DNA from: Alopecurus myosuroides
Lineage: Eukaryota; Streptophyta; Magnoliopsida; Poales; Poaceae
Length of the DNA: 64,000 nucleotides
Direction of reading: 5' to 3'
Assembly (NCBI GenBank): GCA_028641055.1
Contig: CM054062.1
Coordinates: 237,348,376 to 237,412,375 of the forward strand
In this document: positions 22,588 through 35,300 of the stretch, in pieces
Layout of the letters: every line of letters starts with the position of its first letter
How positions within the stretch are numbered: the stretch's first letter is position 1
The notes under the pieces: model-generated
The model's database searches: none
Told to the model about the DNA's origin: nothing
The model's input: only the letters and a program-made list of their open reading frames with translations
Program-made: the position numbers and the translations under genes

Positions 22588-24503
22588 TTAGGCATCCGAC
22601 TGCTCGGATGACTCTCTAGCGGACGTCTTGGACTCTCCTTCTGCAGCTATTTCCTCGGCATCATCAACATCCTCATCAGCATCAATAGGAGCACTATAAG
22701 AGGCAGCAGGTGCAGTGAAACGAAGACCATCTTCAATCTGTGCCCAAGGAGCACTGGCCCTGGAAGCCCACTGAGTGTAACGGTCAGGAACCAAGTCGGA
22801 GGGAGGGGCCCCGAAAGCACCACTCACGTGGTGAAGAATCTGCTGCTGGGAGGAGGACATAGCAATATCCCTGGAATATGACTGATATTGCTCCCTATGT
22901 ATATCCACCTTCATGCAAAGGATATTGCGCTAAAACCAGGACAACTTCCTAATGTGGCGCACAATAGAGGAATCAATCTGAGAAGCACGAGTGGTAGCAG
23001 CAGCACTAGAACGAGCATCCCTCATGAAGGAACCACTCTCAAGGGTAGGAGTAGCAGCTAGAGCAGGAGTAGACATCCTCTTCATGTACAACTTCTTAAA
23101 GTGGTGATCTCCCATGGGAAGCTCATTGAAATCCTTCTTCGTGGTCACCTTGATAAGCATCATGATATATGGACCATATGGCATAGTGTTCCCACCAAGC
23201 ATAGAGTTGTTCAGCTTGTTGAAGATGAATTCCGTCATATCCACATGATAGGACTTTGAAGTGTCGGGGTCCTCAATGCACTTCTTAGCTAGAACCAACA
23301 AGTTGACAAGAGGGCTGGTGAGAGCATCATTATTTCCTCCACTGGGTGCTATAAAGGGCCTGAAGATACAAACTATCTGATCATAGAAAGATAGATGTCC
23401 TTCCACCTTGCCAGCAACATACCCAGGTGCATACATATCAACCAATTTGTTCTCACGGTGTGGCCTATCAATCTCATGCATACGATGTCCAAGAGAAGGG
23501 TGACAAGACCACTTGTACCCAAGGATCTTAGCAAACTTGAAGAATTGAGCTTCACAATAGGTTGACCCGGTCATCCACTTCAAAGTGTAATGCATATCCT
23601 TCCCAATCACCAACATGGACATGAACTGAACCATAAGATCAATGTTTTAGGGGCAACGGGTTTCCATGAGCTTACTAAGACCGAACCGTTCCACCACACT
23701 TGTAGCTAGATAAAATGCTTGTTTTTCTTTGAGTAGTTGGAGCTTAGTTGGAATCATAGGACAAACGGGATACTTGTAGTCAAGGTAGATATCCAAATGA
23801 ATGAATGATGCTCCATGCACAAAAATTGGGTATCCCCAAGCTCACCATCCCTTGGGGTCGAGTACCAATTTCCCTGACGAATTTGTGCGTGCCCAGGAGT
23901 AGAGATGGCATACTTGTAGTTCTTCCTGGTTTCCTTGCCCTTCTTTCTCCTAGACACGATCTTTTTCTGCACAATGGACTTTGCATTGACTTTGCTCACT
24001 GTTTTCCTAGGAGACCGAGAATCACTAGGACCCTCATCACTTGTCTCCTTGTAGGAGGGACACTTGCGAGAACCCAACTCATCAACACGGGAACCACCTG
24101 TGAATATAGCATAGTAGAGGGATAGAATAAGGTAGGCGCACACAAGCCATAAAGGAATCATACTAAGAAATAATAGAAAAGCATCCACAACACGATCATG
24201 TAACATTCCTAGAAGAAATCACTAAAGTTCTAAATTTGGAAAATGAGACAGAACACACCGGAATTTCCGGTTCAGTTCTGAACTGGATATTCCGGTTCCA
24301 CGAAATCAGAACTTTGATGATTTTCAACTAGGTCTAAAACTAGATCAGGTAATCGGGGCTCTATCATGTTGTTTCTAACATGAAATGGGATACCCTAGGA
24401 GCACCTATCACCAAGCAATCTCGATAAAAACAAGTCTCCAAAACTGGAAGGGGATGAACACCGAAGATTCAAAAGAGAGACAGAGAGAGTTACCCGCTTC
24501 CAT
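22588..24503 (-). pseudogene. Extra 3' ORF of the sirevirus, two exons, 'putative plant transposon protein' type
   Basis: Lies between pol and the 3' LTR, where sireviruses can carry an env-like gene. Proposed exon 1 is 24494-24503 (ATG GAA GCG G), donor GTAACT, intron 24098-24493 (396 bp), acceptor TATATTCACAG, exon 2 from 24097; joining gives MEAGGSRVDELGSR in frame. Exon 2 has a basic stretch (QKKIVSRRKKGKETRK), then KYAISTPGHAQIRQGNWYST and YLDYKYPVCPM, then VIGKDMHYTLKWMTGSTYCE and an acidic C-terminus. The central part resembles the plant 'putative plant transposon protein' family (PF20167), whose function I do not know. Breaks: a 1-nt frameshift near 23795, TAA near 23649 and TAG at 22930-22932. 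No signal peptide or clear membrane segment is visible in the joined frame, so I would not call it an envelope. Confidence 0.65.
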
Positions 24504-25283
24504 TGAGATAAAATCTTGGAGAAGATAATTCTCGGGGAGGACGATCACTGGATCTAGCCAAAACCAAGTGAATCCAATGGAGGAAGTATCCAGGAGGGAT
24601 AGGGTTCAAGGGGGCGGCAGCTATGGTGGAGGTTGGGGTGGAGAAAGAGCAGGAAACTACTCTTAACCCCGACCTCGTCATATTTTGAAGGAGATTCGCC
24701 CGTCCGAAAATTCCGTTTCAAGTATGAACCAGATATTCTGGGTCGAACCGGAAATTCTGGTACATAACTGTAATTGAAATTCCGGTTGCCACCAGAACCT
24801 AAACTTCCAAGTTTTCAAATGCTTGTGTGCAAGATAGATTTTGGTCTAGTGGATAGAAAGTATTAGGATTAGAATGCCAAACTGATGATGGTACTTCTCC
24901 CTCATTTTTGCAAGTATCAAACAAGGAAATGCCAAGAGAGAAGAAGTCTCCCATGAAACACTTAGCTAGGAAAACAAACGAAGGCGATGAAATCCAAATA
25001 AAATCCCAACTAAGATCCAACTCTTCACAACGAAGAGGTTGGTGGCCTAGGACACCATGTAAGTATGGTATGACACCACGAAGATGTATCTTGGGTGCAT
25101 TGCCAATTCTCGACATTTTAGCTCACAATTTAATATTATAAATACAGAGATAGCAATGAATTTTTGCTTTGGGCATAATGGAGGGGAAGAAGAACCCAAT
25201 ATGTTAGGATAAGACTCCCCCTATATCCATGCCTACACCTTAACCCAAACACATAGTCAACTATATGCATGTGTGCAAGATCC
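24504..25283 (-). promoter_or_regulatory. Spacer between sirevirus pol and the extra ORF, with LTR-like palindromes
   Basis: No convincing protein. Palindrome copies like those of the LTR (ccgaaaattccg, accggaaattctgg, gaaattccggttgcc) cluster at about 24700-24785, some 200-290 bp upstream of the proposed exon-1 ATG on the minus strand; further copies sit inside the intron (24258-24300). The order suggests an internal promoter for the extra ORF. No TATA box is obvious. Confidence 0.45.
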
Positions 25284-25603
25284 TCAAGTCAAACTCCTTG
25301 AATCGATGATATTTAGCTCCTTCCCCAAATACATGAATCTTGAATCATCTAGAGGCTTCGTGAATATGTTTGCGAGATTATCCTTGGTTTTGACATAGGC
25401 TAGATCAATATCACCTCTTGCCACATGATCCCGGATGAAATAATGACGAATCTCAATATGCTTCGTCCTTGTGTGTTGCACAGGTTTGTAGGCGGTCTTG
25501 ATGTCGCTCTCATTGTCACATAAGAGAGGAACCTTCTCCAAGCGAACATCATACTCTTTGAGGTTTTTCCTCATCCATAGCAATTGGGTGCAAGGACTAG
25601 CGG
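25284..25603 (-). pseudogene. pol: Copia RNase H, C-terminal end of pol
   Basis: Continues the RNase H interrupted at 63636: CTQLLWMRKNLKEYDVRL, VPLLCDNESDIKTAYKPVQH, TKHIEIRHYFIRDH and the terminal IFTKPLD to ELNIIDSRSLT, then stop. This degrades the RNA strand during reverse transcription. The frame is open to the Athila-like insertion site, whose target ccgcc (25604-25608) lies in the codons after the active-site STAEAEY motif. Inactivated only by the insertion within the part seen here. Confidence 0.87.
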
Positions 25604-25608
25604 CCGCC

Positions 25609-27033
25609 TGATGACTCCCAAGTGTAGGAGATCAATTGTAGTACCTTTCGATAAGTATTTGAGTGTCGAACCCACGAGGAGCTGAAGGTAAGCTATCTAT
25701 TCTCTAAAGCCCTATAACCCTCTTATATGGCTGTTTATGCAAAGCAATAAGTTTGACTAAAAGGAACTAACTAATTAAAAGCAAGTGACGTGGAGTGTGG
25801 TTTGTCTAGTAACTAGTGAAGCAAGTTTAAAATGCAAGTAATCCTAAAGCAAGTTTCTAAAGCAAGTTTCTAAGCAAGTTTCACAAGTAGCAAGCAGCAA
25901 ATATCTAAAGTATCTCAAGGGAGCAAGTGTTCTAGCAATATGTGTTTCGTTCGTGTGGTTGTCACAATTAGTGAAGCACATGTTTTAGTCTTAGTTGTTT
26001 CTTCTAGGAAGGAGCCATGAATAGGTATAGTCAAGTAAATGATCTACAACCCCTTATGATGGATCATGTGACAAGTAAATGATTGCACAAGATTGATTAA
26101 GACATAAATTCCCACCATAGCCTTACGTTCTAAGGTCCCCTATATATATATCCCCCAATAACTTAACTTTGTGGCTCGGTCTCAGGTTACTGTCACTCCC
26201 AAGTCACCACCACTCCATTATGCTACCGGTGATCACCTTACATGCATTCCCCAACATATGCATGCACTCATATATTGTACATAAAGACAATCATAGAAGA
26301 TAACAAACTTGTATGCAACCAATCAACGAACTATTTCACCATTGCCAAGAACAATTCACTACTCAAACATAGACGGGGAGACAGAATACATCAAGGGAAT
26401 ATAGTATTGCATCATACATCGTGTTTGCCAAGAGATTACAGTGGAGAGATGGAGCTGATCTTGCTGTAGATGTTGATTATGAACACGCCGGAGGGGGTGG
26501 AGCCCTCCGGGGGTGATCCCGGTGGCGTTTCCCCCCTCCGATCTTCTCCGGCGGCAGCCTTCTGTCTCTCTGTTTCGTGGTTTCGTCTCTCGGCGCCGCC
26601 TCCTTCTCGAAAAGGCCAGGGGACCCTTTATATAGTCGTTTTTAGGTCACGAGACACTCGGGAGAAGAAAGATCGACGGCATCGGAGCCACGGGGGAAAA
26701 AAGGGGGCCCCACACGCGGCCAAGGAATCTGGCCGCGTGGAGGGTCCTCTTTTCCACCTGGTTGGCCTTTTTGCCCTCTACTTTGGCCCATGGTCTTCGT
26801 CTCAAAAATTCTGAACCGTGCTCTTTGGCCTTGCCCTTTTTGGAGTCCCGAAGGTCCCGGAAAGTCTGAAACACTAAAAAGTATGTTTTCTGGAAAAACA
26901 GGGTTAGAACCAAAAGAAGGGGGATTGTTCAGAAAATCCCCCAAATCATTATAAAACATGAATATAAGTTGCTAATATGTAGGAAAAACAAGTAATAACA
27001 TGCAAAGTTCATGGATGCATTTTACATGCATCA
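25609..27033 (-). repeat. 3' LTR of the Athila-like element
   Basis: Starts tgatgactcccaagtg and ends acatgcatca (plus reading). TATA-like ctatataaa on the minus strand near 26627-26635. On the minus strand the sequence before it (27034-27045) reads AAGCCTGGGGATGT, the polypurine tract. Confidence 0.93.
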
Positions 27034-28649
27034 ACATCCCCAGGCTTAACCCATACTCGTCCTCGAGTATGAAGGTGATAAAACTAACATGGACTTTGCA
27101 TTTTAAAACAATCATGGAATATCAAAGAAGATTATTCATGATACATATAATCAAATGATTCATAATGTAGATGAGTAGCAACATACAATTCATGTTATAA
27201 GAAATATCAAATATTCAAGCAAAGATGCTTCATGAAAGTTCACAAAATGTATAATGAAATAAAAGCACTATGGACCAAATGCATACACAAAATGAAAAAT
27301 AAAATCCTATATTGGTCAAAGAATAGCATAATTGAAAATAGAAAATATGGTGGACACTTTGGAGAAAATTGAGTAGAGGTAAAACATGATCAAGTATTAT
27401 TTAGCCTCTAAATTATTCAACTAAAATTACTAATTGAAATGTGGCATCCATTGATCTAGGACTCTCATTGCCCCTTTATCACTAGCACCTTAAATGGTGA
27501 ATGTTGAAGTAATGTGAATGACAAGGTGGTTGAAAGCCTCATGCCCCGTGAGTGTGAAAACTTACTCCATGATTACTCAACTTAAGATTCCTAATAAGCT
27601 TTGTACAATCATAATAAGTATTAATGACATCATAGAGAACCGCAAAGAGGTACCTCTTGCCCCATGACAAGGAAACAAGCCCATGTCACAATGACAAGAC
27701 AAACAAACGGAGTAGACTCATCATCTTTTTTATTTTCATTCACTATTATGCATAGCTTCTTATTTTATTGTAGGATGTGTTGTAGAGTCACTCAAGCTGT
27801 AAGTAAATTTCCACCATGATAAAGCATGGCTTGGGTTAGCGGCCCAATGCGTTTCTCTAGTCATATAGATACTTACTCATCAAAACTTACTATTCCTCTA
27901 TTTCATTTCGGCATGGCAGGAGTCCAAAAACAAAAGTACATGATATCAACCAAATGTAAATTTTTGTGCAATGTTGAAAGCTTTCCGGTGATACACGTTT
28001 ATAGCTAGCTCCCAACCACACACTTGTCAAACGCAAAAATTGTGGCTCCCATTATTGGGTCATGTTTTATTAGATGCATAAAAAGTAAAGTGTGCCTTCA
28101 AAAGTTCGTGAGAGTCTTATCCCAAGTTCAACCCATGACAATTAATAAAGTGAATATCTTAATTTAGAACATAAATAACACAATAACATGGTGAACATAC
28201 TCGGAATAGCAATGAAGCTAATGGGAAGATATGGTGGACTCACTGGAAATACTTGGCTAAGGAGTGTTGGAAACAAGTTTTTACTTGTTGGATTTTTTAA
28301 ATTTTTGGCTAGCAAGAGGGAGATAGTTGACTAGCTACTATGCATGCATATGTCCATAGAACTACTCATTTCATGACAAACTAAATAAACCAGCAATTAA
28401 CATCAAGTACATGAATAAGAGATAGCTCAAGACAACATTATTGCAGATTTCTACACATAAAAAGCCTATAAATCATGCAAACATATGTAGCTCTTCAAAT
28501 CAACCATGGCATCCCTATTCCAAGTCATAATACTAGCATACAATACATTCCAACCCCAAACTCCAGTAGCTTAATATCATATAAAATGATGGGTGTGGTC
28601 TTATTAAAACAAAAATGAAAATAAAAACTAGACGCTTCAAGTCTCTACG
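27034..28649 (-). other. Non-coding 3' interior of the Athila-like element
   Basis: A/T-rich sequence with a cccaggcttaaccc motif at the LTR edge and no meaningful open frame on either strand. Ends at the Tat-like insertion; ctacg (28645-28649) is the left target copy. Confidence 0.6.
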
Positions 28650-29190
28650 TGTCGGATATATACCAAATAGGGGTATATCGGATGGTAGTCTAAAGTGCCG
28701 GATTGCCCGGGTGGCCCGAATGGTAGTGGGCTACGGTCCATTGGGCGGCCCAGTAAGCTGACGCACAGAAGCCGGATTCTAGAAGAACCCGGATCACGGC
28801 CCACGTGATCTGGCTTGGAGTAGAAGGCGGATTCCTTACCTTCCAAGTTAATAGTTGCCGTAGTCTTCTAGGTTTCCTACTCTGTATGCCCTAACACGGC
28901 TATTATATAAAGCCGGACGGGAGATATGATAGATAGAGGAGAAGATATAGGCTAACTCGCCGGGAAGTTGATCCTCTGCGAATAGCTAAACATAACCTCA
29001 TGTTGTACTTGTATACAGAGGCTTTAGCCCTGATTAGTGAGATTGCAGGAGTAGGAGCGCCGCATTATTGCGACGTGCCGAACCTGGGTAAATCCTGTGT
29101 CTTTGTCTTTAACACAACCACGTCTCCCCACGTCTCTACCCATAGTCTCATGGCACCCCCGTCTATGAAAACTACTACGATGTCTCGACG
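28650..29190 (+). repeat. 5' LTR of the Tat-like element
   Basis: 541 bp, starts TGTCGGATATATACC and ends TCTCGACG (CA in the 3' LTR). A TATA box tattatataaagcc lies at about 28899-28912. Confidence 0.92.
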
Positions 29191-32100
29191 GGCGCCCACC
29201 GTGGGGCTGACGGCGTCAGGCGTCAAATTTCGATCTGGGATACTTGGCGGAATCGGCAGTTCCATAACCGTCGAAAGCCTGGAGTTCGATGACGATGTTG
29301 GACGCTTCCTCGACAATGGATCTTACATACCGGCGCAAAATCACCTGGTAAGTGCCTGCGTGTTACCGATTGGATCTACAAATATCTTTATCGGACTAAC
29401 TGCAGAGGCCATGGGGTTTTGCGGTGGAAGCAAATTTTTCCCACCCGCCCTATACCCAGTCAAAGACGATTATGATACCGGGTTTTGCTCAGATCGCCGA
29501 CAAAAAAGTGATTCACACTTTATCGGTATGGTGCAATCCGAGGTCGCCGAAAACACGGATGAAGGTAATCCCGTGCAAGAGGCAGAAAACAGCAAACCCA
29601 CTACAGAGGTCGAAGATCCGACATCCGCCAATCCAGTGATGAACTCGGAAGCTGACTCTGTGCTAGCCACCATTAAGGCGAGATTAGAGTTAGAAACCGG
29701 ATCAGATGACTTTGATTTCGAAGACGAAGACGTGGACGCCTTCGAAAGAAAAGTTAAATCTTTTCAGGAGGGATTCCATGAAGTACTAATGGCGAAACCG
29801 GCTGAAAACACGGACACCGGCAGTCAGGAAAGCCCTAGAACTCCTCCGCCAGAGGAAGAGAGAGAAGACGGAGAAACTTCTCCAATATTCCCCAATGTCA
29901 AAGAATTGACAGAGGATGAACCTGCTAAAAAGCCTCCCTCTTCCAAGAAAAAGTACAAGGCCGCTAAAAAACTCCAATACAAACTCCGGAAGAAGAAATT
30001 GGCTGATCCAGCTGATGAAAGCTCGGAAGTAGGAGATGCAAGCGGAACAAAACTTGCGGAGAAGAAAACAAAAGAAATCCTTGTTCCGCCAATGACAGAA
30101 CAAGAAGAACAGGAGTTACTACAAACACTAGTGGGATTGCATGAACCCCCTGAAGTGCTAGAAGCCAGGAGACAAGCTCTCCAAAGGCAACAGCAACATC
30201 TATTCAGAACTCGTGAACACCTCCAAAAAAACCAGGATGACATCAAGGTCATGAAGGAAGAAATCGAGGAGTACGAGAAAAAGAATAGATCTGCCATTAA
30301 ACCTACAAGGTTACCCGGAATCGTAAGACCGGAAGTACTGCCGCCAAAAGAAAGGTTTCACAACCCATCTTGGCAAAAGCAGGTAAACGGCAAAGATGCC
30401 AGAGGCGAACCAATATACAAAACCGCAGCAGAAAACGCGGAAGGAGCGTTCGCCATCCTCAACAACGATATGTACTCAAACGGTGAAAAACTTCAAGGGG
30501 TGTATGCTTTCCTCAGAAAGGCATTGCAGCAACAACACCGGGGGCAAGAGCGATCAGGGAGGCTGCATGACGACTCCGCCCTATGCAAAACAGCTACTTG
30601 TGCCGCTGGAGCACCCGGACCGGAGGAACCAAGAGATCCAAATGAGAGGAAAACGGATCCGAGAAAAGACAAGAAAAATCCCGATAACAGGGATGAAGCT
30701 TCTAGAACCGGATCCCATCTCCCAAAAGGTGGACTTAACACCCACGATCGGGAAGAAAAATACCGGAATGACGGCAAAGCAATGCCACCTCCGAGAAACC
30801 CAGCTGAAAAAGTCGAAAGACAGGGTATACCTCACAGGCGTGAGAGATCTCGGACATCCCCAAGGACAAGGAAAGATACAGGAGTAGAACTCCACCTCAT
30901 CCAAAGGGACGTGATATCGGAAGAAATAGAGACGATCCCGGAAAAGCGCGTCCGCGCAACAATGGAAAAGAAAGGAGTAGATCCCCTTCTGCCCATTCAG
31001 CCGGCAGGTACTCCGCACACATGGATAGGGCGGAAAGAGACGACTTATACTTTGGACCTAAGTGCTTCACACATAGGATCCAAAGGATAACCCTGCATTC
31101 TGGCTTTCCCGAAGTTGGTCCAACGTACCAAAAATACACCGGTAGTACTAACCCGGATACCTGGCTCTCAGACTACTATACAGCCGTCCAGATTAACAAT
31201 GGGACGGACCTGGAAGCTGTAAAGTTTCTTCCCCTGATGTTACTGGACGGAGCCAGAGATTGGATTAACGGATTACCTTCCAGAACTGTCGACAGCTGGG
31301 ATGATATGGCTCGAGTATTCACTCAGCATTTCTGGGGAACCTACAAACGCCCGAATAGCATCAACCAGCTAAACCGTTGCACCCAATTTGAAGACGAACC
31401 ATACGTGGATTTTATCTCAAGATGGACTGCAATGAAGAATAGCTGCTCTGGAGTAACTGACGTTCAAGCAATGCATGCTTTCGTCAATGGCTCAAAACCC
31501 GGACTTGTACCGTTCATGGTTGGTTCCAAACAACACAAAGATCTCGGATCTATGCTTACAACCGCCAATGAACATGCTGCAGCCGAAGACGACATCAGAG
31601 CTAGAGGAGGCAGTATCGACACACTGATACAGGCCAAAAAGAATCCTCGCCCTGAGAAAAAAGGAGCTCCAGACGCAACACAAAAGCCCAAAGAAGTTAA
31701 CATAGCCTTTGGAAGTGAAAAAGGGAATAGGTGGAAAGGACGCAGTTCGGAACCAATCAATTACACCAAAGAAGAATGGGAAAAGATTAAGTCGGAACCC
31801 TGCGTCCACCATTCGCAATTTGGGGAACCCACCCATATGAACGCACAATGCCGGCTGAACAAGCATATGAAAGGCAGTGCAGGATCCGGAAACAAGGGGA
31901 AGAATTCCAAAAGGAAATTTTCCAAGCAAAAGCCAGAAGCTGAGAAAGAAGACAGTGAATCAGACACTGACGAAAAAACCCAGGAACAGCAGCGAAAAGG
32001 AGAACCCAAGTTTCCGAGAGTTGATGGAGAGTGTGCCCTAAATTTCCTGGCAACTCCATCAGCAAAGGTGGCAAAAAGAACGCTTCGAGAAATAAACATG

Positions 32101-32388
32101 GTTGTTCCGGCAACCCCGAAATTCTTGAAGTATTCAAATACACCAATTACCTGGGATCAGTCTGATCATCCCGGGAACATCCCTGAACTCGGCGCGCAAG
32201 CCCTTGTTGAAAACCCTATTGTCCAGAACACTAGGCTAAGAAGAGTGCTGATGGATGGAGGATCCAGCATTAATATAATGTACCTGGATACACTGAGGCA
32301 TCTGAATATCTCCGAGACCCAGCTCAACCATAGCAACATACGTTTTCACGGCATTGTTCCTGGCAGGCAAGCAAGATCCCTAGGATAA
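29180..32388 (+). pseudogene. gag: Tat-like gag and protease (frameshifted)
   Basis: Structural polyprotein. The N-terminal part reads in one frame from the LTR through the primer site (MSRRAPTVGLTASGVK at 29180; the first ATG in the interior is 29411) and is acidic and charged, with a possible coiled coil around LQRQQQHLFRTREHLQKN. Between about 30440 and 30910 the frame changes. The capsid follows: DDLYFGPKCFTHRI, NPDTWLSDYYTAVQ, ARDWINGLP, then a basic linker and the protease VLMDGGSSINIMYLDTL (about 32247-32300). A TAA at 32386-32388 interrupts the protease, and the same frame continues into pol. I see no clean CCHC knuckle; CVHHSQFGEPTHMNAQC is the nearest match. Confidence 0.85.
29191..29207 (+). 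other. Primer binding site of the Tat-like element
   Basis: GGCGCCCACCGTGGGGC directly after the LTR, the site style seen in grass Tat elements. I do not assign the tRNA. Confidence 0.8.
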
Positions 32389-35300
32389 ATTTCCCTAGGT
32401 GTCACCTTCGGAGAAAAAGATCACTTCCGTCAGGAAAAAGTATCCTTCGAAGTGGTGCCGTTCGAAAGCGTGTATCACACGATACTCGGACGTCCAGCTT
32501 TCGCCAAATTTATGGCAAGATCATGTTATATCTATAACAAGCTGAAGATGCCAGGGCCAAAAGGAGGAGTAATCACCATATCAGGAGACTTCAAGTTGGC
32601 AAACAAGCTGGAAAAAGAAAACGCCCTTTGCGCCGAAAAAATCATAGCAAAGGAAGAACTGAAGGAGCTGGCCAAAGAGGTATCGCCGACAGAAATGCCG
32701 GCAGGAAAAGAAACCCGGAAGCCAGCAGATAGCTTCAAGGCCTCCGAGAACACAAGACAGGTAATCCTAGATCCCAAAGATCCAACAAAGTTTGTCGTAG
32801 TGGGAACTAGGATGACCGACAAATAGGAAAGCGAGCTCAACAAGTTCCTCCGTGAGAACTGGGATATTTTTGCCTGCTGTCCAGCTGACATGCCAGGCGT
32901 ACCCAGGGAACTTGCTGAGCATCAACTTAAGGTGATTCCAGGCTCCAAACCCGTAAAACAAGGTCGCCGTCGATTTGACGGAAGAAGACGGAAGGCTATC
33001 GGCAAGGAAATTATCCGGCTTTTAGCAGCAGACTTTATCAAGGAAGTTATACACACTGATTGGTCCGCAAATTCGGTGTTAGTACCGAAGAAAGATACCA
33101 CTTCCCTTAGAATGTGTATAGATTACACCGGTTTAAACAAACTGTGTCCAAAAGATAGGTTTGCGTTACCGCGAATCGATCAAACTCTGAGCTCTTATGC
33201 TTTTTGGATGTATATTCCGGGTACCATCAAATACGCATGAAAAAGGAAGATCAAATTAATACTTCTTTTATAACCCCCTATGGGACGTACTATTACATAA
33301 CCATGCCATTTGGCCTGAAGAACGCAGGTGCCACCTACCAGCGTTGCATGCAACGTTGTTTGCATAGTCAGATTGGCAAAAATGTCCATGTTTACGTGGA
33401 CGACATTGCTGTCGTAACCAAGGAAAGAAATACACTCCTTGAGGATTTACGAGAAACCTTCGAAAACTTGTGCACTTACAAGATGAAGTTAAATCCATTA
33501 AAGTGCATATTCGGGGTTCCCTCAGGAAAACTTCTGGGTTTCATCGTTTCTCACAGAGGAATAGAAGTTAACCCAGAAAAGATCAAAGCAATCTTAAACA
33601 TCTCCAAGCCTACGTGTGTAAGAGATGTCCAAAGATTGACGGGTTCCGCCGCAGCCGTCAGGAGATTTATTAGTCGGCTGGGGGACAAAGCTTTACCACT
33701 CTACAAGTTGCTGAAAAAATCCGACAAATTCGAGTCGACAGAAGAGGCAGATGCGGCGTTAACCCAGTTAAAGGAAACTTTGATGAAAGCTCCAATTTTG
33801 GCATCGCCAAAAGACGAAGAACCTATGTTATTGTACCTTACGGCTACAAACCGGGTTATCAGTGCAGTAATTGTTGTGGAACGGAAGAAAGACGAACAGA
33901 GCATACCAGACCAGCATCCGGTATATTATATAAGCGAAGTTTTCTCCGAGTCCAAACAAAGGTATCCACACTATCAAAAACTGGCATATGGCGTATTTTT
34001 CGCATCCAGAAAACTTCGCCATTACTTCCAAGGACATTCCATAACGGTGGTATGTAAAGCACCACTAGGGGATATAATAAACAATGCGGAGGCGACTGGC
34101 CGAGTAGCCAAATGGGGCATCGAGTTAGTAGCCTTCGACATTAAGTATCAGCCCAGGACGGCAATAAAATCCCAGGTTTTGGCAGATTTTGTCGCCGACT
34201 GGACGGAAGCAATGGAGAAAACACCAATGCCGGAGTCCGAATACTGGATCATGCATTTTGATGGATCCAAGATGAAGGAGGGCGCTGGAGCTGGTGTAGT
34301 TTTAAAATCCCCTAAAGGAGACACAATGGAGTATGTATTACAAATACACTTCAACGCCAGCAACAATGTGGCAGAATACGAAGCTTTGCTTCATGGCTTG
34401 CATATTGCAAAAGAAATAGGGGTCAAGCGCATTTTGTGCTATGGCGATTCAGATTTGGTACAACATCAGCTCAACCAAACTTGGGACACAAAAATCCCTA
34501 TAATGGCCGAATGTCGGAGAACGGTGGACGAGTTCGGCATTTGTTTCTTCGGATTCGAAGTACTCCATGTTAAACGGGAGGAGAATTGGAACGCGGATGC
34601 GTTAGCCCGCATGGGATCAGAAAGGGTAAAAATCCTACCACCAGGTGTTTTCGTCCAACATTTGTAGGAACCATCGATAAAAGGTGGAGATGTTGATTAT
34701 CCTCTGGCTTCCGAGTCAATTGAAGTCATGCTCGTTAACCCGGATTGGACAATCCCATATATAAACTTCTTAGTTAATCAGAAGTACCCGAAAGGAGCAG
34801 ATGAAGTCTTGCAAAGACAAATCCAGCGTCGATGCAAAGAATACACGGTAATTAACAATTGCCTGTATAAACGCAGTACTTCCGGAATTTTTCTGCGATG
34901 TATTTCACCAGAAGAAGGACGAGAAATCCTGCAAGAAATCCATGCCGGAGATTGCGGACATCATGCTCAATCAAAAAACATAGTTAAAAAAGCATTTCAT
35001 GCCGGGTTTTTCTGGCTAACAGCCAAGACAGATGCTGATTACATAGTAAACACATGTGAAGGATGTCAGTATTACGCCAAGTAGACTAATATGCCAGCCC
35101 AAGCACTCAAAACTATCCCCATTACATGGCCCTTTGCGGTTTGGGGGTTAGATATGATGGGACCATTCAAAACTGCACGAGGCGGACTTACACATCTACT
35201 TGTAGCTGTGGACAAATATACCAAGTGGGTGGAGGCTAAACCCATAAAAAAACTTGACGGTGTAACTGCCAGAAATTTCATCATTGACATAGTCATGAGA

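Noticed and set aside
30396..30887. 163-codon ORF inside the Tat-like gag
   Set aside because: It is another frame of the gag linker where the frame shifts; low-complexity basic product, no separate start context.
29786..32146. Several minus-strand ORFs opposite the Tat-like gag
   Set aside because: Shadows of gag codon bias. The real antisense gene of this element lies at 36670-39607, with splice sites and a domain.
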